DNA of 64,000 nt from Paraburkholderia solisilvae (GTDB lineage Bacteria; Pseudomonadota; Gammaproteobacteria; Burkholderiales; Burkholderiaceae): NCBI RefSeq assembly GCF_902859875.1, contig NZ_CADIKF010000023.1, positions 46,078 to 110,077 on the forward strand, in the 5' to 3' direction. Under the pieces are notes generated by a model. The model did no database searches and was not told the origin of the DNA. It was given only the letters and a program-made list of their open reading frames with translations. Every line of letters starts with the position of its first letter. Position 1 is the stretch's first letter. A program made the position numbers and the translations under genes. Below are positions 50,092 through 57,970 of this stretch, one piece after another.

Positions 50092-51951
50092 TCAGTCGTC
50101 GAGCAGCGAAAGGTCGCGCACTGCGCCCTTGTCGGCCGACATGACCAGTTTCGCGTAGGCCTTCAATGCCCCCGACACCTTGCGCGGCCGCGCTTGCGCC
50201 GGCTTCCATCCCTTCGCGTTCTGTTCTTCGCGGCGGCGCTGCAATTCCTCGTCGGACAGCAGCACGTTGATCGAGCGGTTCGGAATGTCGATACGGATTC
50301 GGTCGCCATTGCGCACGAGACCGATCGCGCCGCCGGCCGCCGCCTCAGGCGAGCAATGACCGATCGACAGACCGGACGTGCCGCCGGAGAAGCGGCCGTC
50401 CGTCAGCAGCGCGCACGCTTTGCCGAGGCCCTTCGACTTGATATAGCTCGTCGGGTAGAGCATCTCCTGCATGCCGGGGCCGCCGCGCGGACCTTCATAG
50501 CGGACGATCACCACATCGCCGGCTTTCACCTTGTCGTTGAGAATGTTCTCGACGGCTTCGTCCTGCGATTCGGTGACGTGTGCCGTGCCCTCGAACACGT
50601 GGATGCTTTCGTCCACGCCCGCGGTCTTTACCACACAGCCGTCGAGCGCGATGTTGCCGGTCAGCACCGCAAGGCCGCCTTCCTTGGAGAACGCATGCTC
50701 GTAAGAGCGGATGCAGCCTTCCGCGCGGTCGAGGTCGAGGCTCGGCCAACGCGTGTTCTGGCTGAACGCCACTTGTGTCGGAATGCCGGCGGGGCCCGCC
50801 AGGTACAGGGTTTTGACGGCTTCGTCCCGCGTGCGGACGATGTCCCACTGATCCAGCGCGTCCTTGAGCGTCGGCGCGTGCACGGTGGGCACATCCGTGT
50901 GCAGCTTGCCGGCGCGGTCCAGCTCGCCGAGGATCGCCATGATGCCGCCCGCGCGATGCACATCCTCGATGTGGTACTTGTTGGTGTTCGGCGCTACCTT
51001 GCACAACTGCGGCACGACGCGCGACAGCCGGTCGATGTCGGCCATCGTGAAGTCGATTTCCGCTTCGCGTGCAATGGCCAGCAGATGCAGGATCGTATTG
51101 GTGGAGCCGCCCATGGCGATGTCCAGCGTCATCGCATTTTCGAACGCCTTGAAGCCGACCGAGCGCGGCAATACGCGTTCGTCTTCCTGCTCGTAGTAGC
51201 GGCGGGCGAGTTCGACGATGTGGTGGCCGGCGCGCTTGAACAGCTGTTCGCGGTCCGCATGCGTCGCCACGATCGTGCCATTGCCGGGTAGCGACAGGCC
51301 GAGCGCTTCGGTCAGGCAGTTCATCGAATTGGCGGTGAACATGCCCGAGCACGAACCGCAGGTCGGGCACGCGGAGCGTTCCACTTCGGCCACGTCGGCG
51401 TCGGAATAGGCTTGATCCGCGGCGATCACCATCGCGTCGATCAGATCGACCTTCCTGATCTCGATGGCCTTTGTGGCGGGATTCGCGAGGCGCGTCTTGC
51501 CGGCTTCCATCGGGCCGCCGGAGACGAAGATGACCGGAATGTTGAGCCGCATCGCGGCGATCAGCATGCCGGGCGTGATCTTGTCGCAGTTCGAGATGCA
51601 CACCATTGCGTCGGCGCAGTGCGCATTGACCATGTATTCCACCGAGTCCGCGATGATGTCGCGGCTCGGCAGCGAATACAGCATGCCGTCGTGGCCCATC
51701 GCAATGCCGTCATCGACCGCGATCGTGTTGAATTCCTTGGCGACGCCACCCGCGGCCTCGATCTCGCGCGCGACGAGCTGGCCGAGGTCTTTCAGGTGCA
51801 CGTGTCCAGGCACGAATTGGGTAAACGAATTGACCACCGCGATAATCGGCTTGGAGAAGTCTTCGTCCTTCATGCCGGTCGCGCGCCACAGCGAGCGCGC
51901 GCCTGCCATGTTGCGGCCGGCGGTCGAGGTTTTGGAACGGTATGCGGGCAT
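50092..51951 (-). CDS. ilvD: Dihydroxy-acid dehydratase
   Basis: A 619-residue Fe-S dehydratase that converts 2,3-dihydroxy-isovalerate and -methylvalerate to the 2-oxo acids in valine/isoleucine synthesis. Cluster cysteines are visible in [12 protein letters not shown] and [19 protein letters not shown]; the GGPMEAGKT and [12 protein letters not shown] motifs are conserved. The family start [26 protein letters not shown] fixes the ATG at 51951; the open frame extending to 52167 is not homologous. No strong ribosome site upstream. Confidence 0.96.
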   Translation of the reverse strand: MPAYRSKTSTAGRNMAGARSLWRATGMKDEDFSKPIIAVVNSFTQFVPGHVHLKDLGQLVAREIEAAGGVAKEFNTIAVDDGIAMGHDGMLYSLPSRDIIADSVEYMVNAHCADAMVCISNCDKITPGMLIAAMRLNIPVIFVSGGPMEAGKTRLANPATKAIEIRKVDLIDAMVIAADQAYSDADVAEVERSACPTCGSCSGMFTANSMNCLTEALGLSLPGNGTIVATHADREQLFKRAGHHIVELARRYYEQEDERVLPRSVGFKAFENAMTLDIAMGGSTNTILHLLAIAREAEIDFTMADIDRLSRVVPQLCKVAPNTNKYHIEDVHRAGGIMAILGELDRAGKLHTDVPTVHAPTLKDALDQWDIVRTRDEAVKTLYLAGPAGIPTQVAFSQNTRWPSLDLDRAEGCIRSYEHAFSKEGGLAVLTGNIALDGCVVKTAGVDESIHVFEGTAHVTESQDEAVENILNDKVKAGDVVIVRYEGPRGGPGMQEMLYPTSYIKSKGLGKACALLTDGRFSGGTSGLSIGHCSPEAAAGGAIGLVRNGDRIRIDIPNRSINVLLSDEELQRRREEQNAKGWKPAQARPRKVSGALKAYAKLVMSADKGAVRDLSLLDD

Positions 51952-52396
51952 TGTGTTGATTGAAGAAAGGTCGCGGAAAGGAAGCGGGCCGGAGACGGAA
52001 ACCCGCTGGCCCGTGCGGACATTCTGTCGAGCCGCATTCCGGGCAAACGCGCAATTATCCCACAGCCTTTTCCAACGTATCCGCGTCGGGCGACGCGGCT
52101 GCTTTCCAGCCCGCAGGCGGTATGCCGACCGTGCAAAAGGTGCTCGACGACAACGTTGTGCACACAACCGTCAAAGTACGGGCTGCGGGTTCGGCCGCAT
52201 ACGGCCGTTTGCACATGCGTGCGTACGCTGAAAAAGCGCTCGCATAGCCTAATGCCGCATCAATGCGCGGTGCGTGCTAAAAGCAAACGGGAGGCAACGG
52301 GGTGCTACAGCGCGGGACTGGTGCGGGACGACGTGGTTGATCCGTGGGATCGTACGCGACAGAACGGCTGACCGCGGATATCGCGGCGCATGTACG
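51952..52396. other. Region upstream of ilvD without a supported gene
   Basis: About 445 bases. Expected to carry the ilvD promoter on the minus strand, but I find no consensus pair. Plus-strand frames lack credible starts or domain features. Confidence 0.4.
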
Positions 52397-52672
52397 TCAA
52401 CGGGGCACGGTCCAGGAAAGCGGGGAGTGAGGATAGTCTTCAAGCGGAGTGCGCGGATAGTCGCCGTCAAAATAGCGACCGGCCTCGGCGATTATCGCTC
52501 CATATGCGGTTCTTTCATCTGCAAACGAACCTTCCAGTTGCACGGGACGGTCGCCTTCAGGAATAAAACGGGCAATCACACCGTACTCGTCCTTGCGCAT
52601 TTCCACGTCGCATTTGCGGTTGCCGATCAACCGGCCAATCATCGGCATCCTGTACCACGTGTTTTCAGGCAT
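52397..52672 (-). CDS. Small hypothetical protein (91 residues)
   Basis: MPENTWYRMPMIGRLIGNRKC begins a protein rich in aromatic and acidic residues, with FIPEGDRPVQLEGSFADERTAYGAIIAEAGRYFDG in the middle, suggesting a small alpha/beta domain. ATG 52672 has GGAG 6 bases upstream. No family recognised; only distantly similar to the other small proteins in this region. Confidence 0.55.
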   Translation of the reverse strand: MPENTWYRMPMIGRLIGNRKCDVEMRKDEYGVIARFIPEGDRPVQLEGSFADERTAYGAIIAEAGRYFDGDYPRTPLEDYPHSPLSWTVPR

Positions 52673-53079
52673 ATTCATCTCCGTTAGGTGCGCCAAACAG
52701 GCATAGCGCACCATGCACACCACTATACACGCGAATACTTGAATGCCCGTTTTCTTTCGGCCTTGCATCCGCGAACATTCGATACACCGCTTGCCGGTCG
52801 ACCTGTCGAATTGCCCACGTTTTCGCGTCACGCGAACGAGCGTGTCAGGCAACCGTATCAGGCAACGGATTGTCCGGTTTTGACGGCGCAAGGTGTTACC
52901 AGAAATAGCTTGACCCTGTACCAGGTGGTGCGTATGTTGAACGAGGAAGTCTGAGAAGTCCGCTTGATACTCATCCATCAACCGCTTCTCGCACACTGTT
53001 TGTTGCGTTGTTCTCGTTCTCCTTGGCCGTCATCGTCTGTTTCCGTCTGGAGTGTCAGCACATCTCCAGCTGAAGTTGG

Positions 53080-53174
53080 ATGGATCACGGTATCGTCAGG
53101 TGGTTTGGCGATGGCAAGGGCTTCGCTTCATGACGTCTGACGCGAAGCGACGACTGTTCGCCCCATCCCTATGA
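53080..53174 (+). pseudogene. Decayed cold-shock protein gene
   Basis: Frame 1 reads MDHGIVRWFGDGKGFAS then stops (TGA 53131-53133); this is the CspA N-terminus (GxVKWFNxxKGFGFI). Frame 2, from ATG 53130, reads MTSDAKRRLFAPSL, matching the expected TSDxGGxDLFAH stretch. A frameshift thus separates two parts of one csp gene whose last third is missing. The second fragment's stop overlaps the start of the next gene (ATGA at 53171). A functional CspA lies at 55639. Confidence 0.6.
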
Positions 53175-53638
53175 CTGACCAACGGCAAGATCTGCTCCAT
53201 CTGCTCGGCGACGCGTATGCGCTGGCGCGGAAAGTGGAGCGCTTACTGGAGCGATTTGGCAATCGGCATGTCCGTCATGCTGCCCTCGCCAGTACGATCG
53301 ACGCCTGCCTGAAGCAGACGCTCGATCAGCAACGACTGCTGGTCGATTGCATGCACCGTATCGAAGGCGAAGGGCACATCTCCCGCTTGGGCAATGCAAA
53401 TCTTCCGGCAGACATGCAGCCTGCGCAGTCCGATCGGCCAGGCGATGATGAACCTGATGAACTGGCTAGCGTGCGTGCGCTGACGCTTCAGGAAATCGAC
53501 ATCTACACGTCATGTATCGCGACTGCGGAATCGAGTGGTTTCTTTGAAACGAAGCTCGCCTGCGAAGGTATTCTGTCGCAGAAATTCGCGTTGGTTGCAT
53601 GGTTGTCCGGGGACGATCTGTCGACCGCCTCAGCCTGA
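53171..53638 (+). CDS. Hypothetical helical protein, ferritin-like (DUF892/PA2169-type) tentative
   Basis: A 155-residue, mostly helical protein: ARKVERLLERFGNRHVRHAALASTIDACLKQTLDQQRLLVDCMHRI and later EIDIYTSCIATAESSGFFETKLACEGIL. Paired helices with HxxE-type spacing resemble short ferritin-like stress proteins (YciE/YciF type). No ribosome site is seen before ATG 53171, so the start may lie elsewhere. Tentative family call. Confidence 0.5.
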   Translation: MTDQRQDLLHLLGDAYALARKVERLLERFGNRHVRHAALASTIDACLKQTLDQQRLLVDCMHRIEGEGHISRLGNANLPADMQPAQSDRPGDDEPDELASVRALTLQEIDIYTSCIATAESSGFFETKLACEGILSQKFALVAWLSGDDLSTASA

Positions 53639-53956
53639 TCGTTGTAGACGAGCCGGAAAAGTCAGCCGGCAAGCCCGATGTGCTTCTCGTAGTTCTCGTA
53701 GCGCGCTGGGGGCAGGGCTATTCGAAGATCCGGCGGCAGCCTCGCTCGACAGTGACCACGGCTGCATGCAAATTGCGCGTCGTTTCAACAGGATAGTGAG
53801 TCCGGTGTTTTGATTCCGACGGGCATCTAATGTCGCGTCCGGGTCCAGTAGTTGCACGCTCAGGATCTGTTCGACCCTTGTCCCTTAAGCGTCCTTCAGG
53901 CGTCCGTCGAAAAATGCATTGCGCCATCAATTCAAACGGAGCGCCTCGTGTACCGG
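53639..53956. other. Intergenic region without a supported gene
   Basis: About 318 bases between two plus-strand small genes. I find no convincing frame, hairpin or promoter. Confidence 0.4.
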
Positions 53957-54211
53957 ATGATTTCCTATCGCGGCTTTGAGATTCACGTCGAACTGAGTCT
54001 ATCTGCCAAAGACCTGTACGACGTCCGCTTTCAGATAAAGGACTGCGAGAACCGTAACATCGCGGGAGAGACGGGACGAGTGATCTCGCTCCGCAATGGC
54101 CCGTTTACGCGCCGATGGGCCTACCTGATTGCCGAAGTGGCTGGGCAGGCCGCGATTGACGTACTGCTGGGACCAGCCGAAGCTGATGATGCTGACGCGG
54201 GTAGCGTGTGA
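53957..54211 (+). CDS. Small hypothetical protein (YRGF start)
   Basis: An 84-residue protein beginning MISYRGFEIHVELSLSAKDL, related in its aromatic-Gly-aromatic start to the small proteins at 20588 and 56031, but with a different end (WAYLIAEVAGQAAIDVLLG then an acidic Asp-rich tail). Start MISYRG is favoured by similarity; the ribosome site is poor. Function unknown. The following 303 bases (54212-54514) hold nothing recognisable. Confidence 0.55.
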   Translation: MISYRGFEIHVELSLSAKDLYDVRFQIKDCENRNIAGETGRVISLRNGPFTRRWAYLIAEVAGQAAIDVLLGPAEADDADAGSV

Positions 54212-54514
54212 GCGTGGCAGTCGCGCACGCGTGGCAGGCCCGATCGATGTGCCAACCCACGCGCGCATGAGCGACTGCCTCGCACCGGATGAACTCGTGA
54301 ATGGCCGACGGCTTGACCCGGATACGGCGAACATGCGCCGTTGATCGCGTGCATGCGCGCAGCGTCGATATCGGCGAGCGCGCTCACTTTAACGCGGGGC
54401 GCGCATCAGTCAATTGCGCAGTCGCGACGCCGCGGGCCAGCAACCGGTTAAATCTTTTCCGCATCTAACCGATAGATGCGACGCACTGCGACAAAGCGTC
54501 ATTGAGTGCGGGAG

Positions 54515-54790
54515 TCACGAATTGACGGCATCCTTGAACGCCTTTCCCGCTGAGAATTTAACCGTCTTCGCCGCCGGAATTTTCATTTCCGCGCCCGTCG
54601 CCGGGTTGCGTCCCGTGCGTTCGGCGCGCTCGCCTGACGAGAACGTGCCGAAGCCGATCAGTTGAACTGTGTCGCCGCGCGTTACCGCCTGCGTGACGGC
54701 ATCGAGAATCGCGTCGATGGTCTGCGCAATACTCGTCTTGCTTTCGCTGGTTGATGCTGAAACCTGATTGATGAGGTCTTGTTTGTTCAT
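54515..54790 (-). CDS. hup: HU-family DNA-binding protein
   Basis: A 91-residue HU-type histone-like protein: [32 protein letters not shown] and [44 protein letters not shown] with the conserved Pro-containing arm (RNPATG) that intercalates DNA. It bends and compacts DNA. Being surrounded by small accessory genes, it may be a paralogue rather than the main HU. Confidence 0.94.
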   Translation of the reverse strand: MNKQDLINQVSASTSESKTSIAQTIDAILDAVTQAVTRGDTVQLIGFGTFSSGERAERTGRNPATGAEMKIPAAKTVKFSAGKAFKDAVNS

Positions 54791-54882
54791 GCTTGCTCCT
54801 TTTCTGTTTTGGCCGCCCGGCGCGGCTTCTGGCAGGCGGTCCGCATCGCTTCGCCCGCCAGAACGCTGCCGTCGCTGTTCTG

Positions 54883-55095
54883 TCAGTACAGCTTTTTCGG
54901 CGGCAGGGACCGCCGTATCTGCTTGCGCAATCTTGCCACGGCTGCGGCCTTCTTTCGCTTGCGCTCGGCACTCGGTGTTTCGTACGTTAACCGCGCGCGC
55001 AGTTCCTTCAGCAGGCCCGTGTTTTCAATAGAACGTCGAAAACGCCGCAGCGCGACCTCCACCGGTTCGTTCGGCTTGGGGATTACGGTAGTCAT
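54883..55095 (-). CDS. rpsU: 30S ribosomal protein S21
   Basis: A 70-residue S21: [20 protein letters not shown] then the Arg/Lys-rich [28 protein letters not shown]. It is not next to the usual dnaG/rpoD genes, so it is probably an additional S21 copy, of which Burkholderia species often have several. Confidence 0.93.
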   Translation of the reverse strand: MTTVIPKPNEPVEVALRRFRRSIENTGLLKELRARLTYETPSAERKRKKAAAVARLRKQIRRSLPPKKLY

Positions 55096-55149
55096 TCAGT
55101 TTCCTGGTTGCGATCCGGACAATCAGGTAGAGAGCAAGTTGAGTGCCGT

Positions 55150-55332
55150 CTACCCGTTGCCGTTGCGCGATGGATCCATGAAGACCTCGAACGGCGCGCC
55201 CTTCTTTCCGTCGAGGTTGATGAAGCTGAACGGAGCGCCAGACCGGCAAACGTTGCAGCAAGGATTCTTCTGTTTATGCCCGTTATTGGCCTGCGCCACA
55301 GGGCTGAGGGTATCGCAGATCGTTCTGCGCAC
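55150..55332 (-). CDS. Possible small Cys-containing protein
   Basis: A 60-residue frame whose second half reads NPCCNVCRSGAPFSFINLD then GKKGAPFEVFMDPSRNGNG; the CCxxC group could bind metal or form disulfides. GTG start, no ribosome site. Low confidence; start and reality uncertain. Confidence 0.3.
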   Translation of the reverse strand: MRRTICDTLSPVAQANNGHKQKNPCCNVCRSGAPFSFINLDGKKGAPFEVFMDPSRNGNG

Positions 55333-55638
55333 GCTATGGGTTCATTCGACGTGCGGGATATGGGACCAGAACGCCAGGAAATTCGAATTCCTTATTGTAC
55401 GCGTCCGATCCGCGCTCTGAAGAACGCTCGATGAAGTTTTTACCGTTCCCTTTCCGGAGAAACTGATTGACCGGCTCCCGCTAACCGCGTATTGTTGGTC
55501 GCTGAAGTACTCAGGAAGTTCAATTGGCTTGGCCGATGTGCGCCAGGCCCGCGGTGTTCACTATCCCTATTCCTCTCTTGATGCTTCCCCGTCGCCACGT
55601 GGAACGGGCATCTTATTTGTCATTTTGAGAGGTTTATT
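55333..55638 (+). other. Intergenic region upstream of cspA, probable long 5' leader
   Basis: About 300 bases with no supported gene. A/T-rich segments and the closeness to a cold-shock gene suggest a structured 5' leader as in other csp mRNAs; I cannot define a promoter or hairpin in it. Confidence 0.4.
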
Positions 55639-55842
55639 ATGAGCACCGGCACGGTCAAGTGGTTCAACGAAGAGAAAGGATTCGGCTTCATTACTCCTGA
55701 TGAGGGCGGACCGGATCTATTTGCGCACTTTTCGGAAATCCAGGCTCAAGGGCACAAAACGCTGACCGAAAACCAGAAGGTCAGCTTCGAAACGAAGCGC
55801 GGTCCGAAAGGCCCGCAGGCCGCCAATATCAAGCCGCTTTAA
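55639..55842 (+). CDS. cspA: Cold-shock protein, CspA family
   Basis: A 67-residue OB-fold RNA-binding protein with both RNP motifs: [12 protein letters not shown] and [24 protein letters not shown] is the family start. It melts RNA secondary structure at low temperature. GAGAGG precedes the ATG. Confidence 0.96.
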   Translation: MSTGTVKWFNEEKGFGFITPDEGGPDLFAHFSEIQAQGHKTLTENQKVSFETKRGPKGPQAANIKPL

Positions 55843-56030
55843 GTCGCGACTCCTGCGCTGGCCGTACTGAATACTCCTCTCCAGGCAGGCAGCATCGGCT
55901 GGTCCGCGGAGACCTGTCGCGGCGCGGACCCCGTCCGCGCCAATCGCGAAGCCCATCCAGGCGTGTGCACGGTTTAACTGTGCGGTCGGATCGGTTGGCT
56001 CGCGAATTTCTACATCACTATCATCTTTCA

Positions 56031-56255
56031 ATGAACGTTTCTGTCGACCGACAGTATCGCGGGTACGCGGTCTGTCCATCTGCCCATCGCATGCCTGATG
56101 GCTGTTTTTCCTCGAACCTGATGCTCGAGCGATTCAATGCTGAGGTAGCGTCTACGCTTTACGAATTTTATTCGCTCGACTACTTCGCGAGCGAAGACGA
56201 AGCCCTCAGATATTCGAGCCGTTGGGCGCGCAACTGGATTGACACCCGCGGCTAG
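56031..56255 (+). CDS. Small conserved hypothetical protein (YRGY...WARNWIDTR family)
   Basis: A 74-residue protein: RQYRGYAVCPSAH near the start and DEALRYSSRWARNWIDTRG at the end. Shares with the proteins at 20588 and 56780 a short aromatic N-terminal block and an Asp/Glu-Ala...Trp-Ala-x-x-Trp C-terminal block. The start ATG 56031 is chosen for the family match. Unknown function. Confidence 0.65.
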   Translation: MNVSVDRQYRGYAVCPSAHRMPDGCFSSNLMLERFNAEVASTLYEFYSLDYFASEDEALRYSSRWARNWIDTRG

Positions 56256-56405
56256 ACCGCGTGCACTGCATCATCTCGCCCGCTCACCGCCGCGTCTCAA
56301 TCTGATTTCAGTACGCGCTGCGTGCGTTGCACTATTTGTTCGCGTAGCAGCGCATGCCGGGATCGGCCCGAGGAACATCATTGCGCGTTGCTTCGATGCG
56401 TTGCT

Positions 56406-56696
56406 TCAAAGCATGGTCAACAGGTCGAGCTGACGTGGCGTTTCCCTGCCGGCGACCAATGAAAACATGCACCGCGTCGCTCGTTCCTCGGCCGAAAACT
56501 CATGCATGCTCGAGAACGCGTCCCAGACGTCTTCATCGAGCGGCCGTGCAACGCTGTGTCGGCGCGCGAAAACCTTTAACAGCTGGCTGGCGCCCCGACG
56601 GATCAGATCGCGCCTGACGTCGAGCACGTAGCATTCGTGTCCTGCGCGCAGGACCAGGTAGTACGGGGTGCGCCGTGCGCCTTCGGTCATGTCCAT
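56406..56696 (-). CDS. Hypothetical protein (about 96 residues)
   Basis: A protein-like frame: PYYLVLRAGHECYVLDVRRDLIRRGASQLLKVFARR and LDEDVWDAFSSMHEFSAEERATRCMF, mixed alpha/beta in appearance. No ribosome site can be assigned; in-frame ATGs at 56756, 56690 and 56696 are all possible. Function unknown. Confidence 0.45.
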   Translation of the reverse strand: MDMTEGARRTPYYLVLRAGHECYVLDVRRDLIRRGASQLLKVFARRHSVARPLDEDVWDAFSSMHEFSAEERATRCMFSLVAGRETPRQLDLLTML

Positions 56697-56779
56697 AGAT
56701 CGGTTATCCGATCGCACTGGCGGCATCCCGCCAGCGTCATCACGAAGCTTTGGCATAACGGTGGGTGGACGGCTCCACA

Positions 56780-56995
56780 CTAACCGTAGCGTCGTTCGAG
56801 CCATTCCATTGCCCAGTCGGTTGCGAACCTGATGGCGTCCTCGCGCATATCGAAGCCCGCCAGATCGCCACTCACGTAAATATCCTGCCGAGCTTCGCCG
56901 TCGCGATTACAGCTGATTCTTGCGTGAGCCATGTATTCGCCATCCGCCCGGCGCGGGGTCGCGTCAATCTGGAAAATCGAGGAATTGAAGCGCAT
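56780..56995 (-). CDS. Small conserved hypothetical protein (DAIRFATDWAMEWLERR family)
   Basis: A 71-residue protein: MRFNSSIFQIDATPRRADGE, YMAHARISCNRDGEA, and the C-terminal REDAIRFATDWAMEWLERR block shared with the proteins at 20588 and 56031. GGAG sits 7 bases before ATG 56995. Unknown function. Confidence 0.65.
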   Translation of the reverse strand: MRFNSSIFQIDATPRRADGEYMAHARISCNRDGEARQDIYVSGDLAGFDMREDAIRFATDWAMEWLERRYG

Positions 56996-57163
56996 CTGCT
57001 TTCTCCATACCGGTTGCCGGCACACTGTCACGTGGCGCAGCGCAACGACCGCTCACATGCCTGATCCGGCCTTCAGACGCGCCACGACCTGGCTCGCCGC
57101 CTGATGCCGGACGCGAACGCTTCCTGCCGTCTTGCCGGGCAAGCGCACGCACCGAGGAGCCAG

Positions 57164-57451
57164 CTAGTCGCAGTCCCAGATGGTTCTGCCGGGTGGGCAG
57201 GTATCGATCAGATGCTCGGCGTAAGCGGTCGAAGCACGCCGCGCATCACCTGATGACCAGAACGGCGCGCCCGTGGCGACCACGAAGACGCGGCTGCGTC
57301 CCTCTCCGTCAGCGGCATCGGGTTCCTTGATACGAACGGCAGCATCGAAGCCTTCGTCGTAACTATGAGCGAACCCGGGCTTCGTCGCCTGACGCGGATA
57401 AACGAGCGGATGAACTTCCAGCCCTTGATAAACGTGGACGCTGGCTATCAT
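57164..57451 (-). CDS. Small conserved hypothetical protein (YQGLEVHPLVYPR start)
   Basis: A 95-residue protein: MIASVHVYQGLEVHPLVYP, HSYDEGFDAAVRIKEPDA and a C-terminal DARRASTAYAEHLIDT segment, a looser relative of the preceding small family (Tyr-x-Gly start, Ala-rich helix then I-D near the end). AAAGG lies 6 bases before the ATG. Unknown function. Confidence 0.6.
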   Translation of the reverse strand: MIASVHVYQGLEVHPLVYPRQATKPGFAHSYDEGFDAAVRIKEPDAADGEGRSRVFVVATGAPFWSSGDARRASTAYAEHLIDTCPPGRTIWDCD

Positions 57452-57970
57452 GGATTACCTTTGTGGCCACGATCTCGCAACATCGTTTGGACTGGTCCGG
57501 CATGCAGGCGGTGCGCTGCATTGCGGCAGTGGCGTCGCCACGCAGTACGCGACGCCCGTGTCGAGGGAAGGGTTGAGTAAGACTGACGCCCCCATCGTAC
57601 CCGTTTCTGTGTTTTTGTACAGCGAAAGTTTCATTGCTTTCAGGTGCTGCGAGCATACCGCGACGTGGTCCGCTATTGAGCCGGATGCCAGCCGTCATCA
57701 ACACCGGGACCACGATCCTGACGTTGCGGATGGTCTGGCTCTTCCTGCAAATGCACAACGTATCGGGTACGTGTCCAGCATGGGCTCGATGCTTCCATTT
57801 TTGCGGCATCGAGCGTACAACAAGGGCGCAAAGTGCGTTCCGGTCCGCGCCGCGTTGCGTTCCGGTAAAGTTTTGTGTGGCGAGAGCGGTCCGCACAATC
57901 GAAACCGATCCTCATCTGTCCCGTCAGAGATGCACCCGTTGTGGGCCTCCCGGGAATTGCCGGAATCATG
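57452..57970. other. Intergenic region upstream of the hybrid kinase
   Basis: About 520 bases between a minus-strand small gene and the plus-strand kinase. It should hold both divergent promoters; no clear -35/-10 pair or operator is visible and the open frames are not protein-like. Confidence 0.4.

Noticed and set aside
50092..52167. Longer ilvD reading frame
   Set aside because: The first 72 residues are not part of the dehydratase; conserved start is at 51951.
57363..57896. 177-residue minus-strand frame
   Set aside because: Overlaps a better small gene and has random-like composition.
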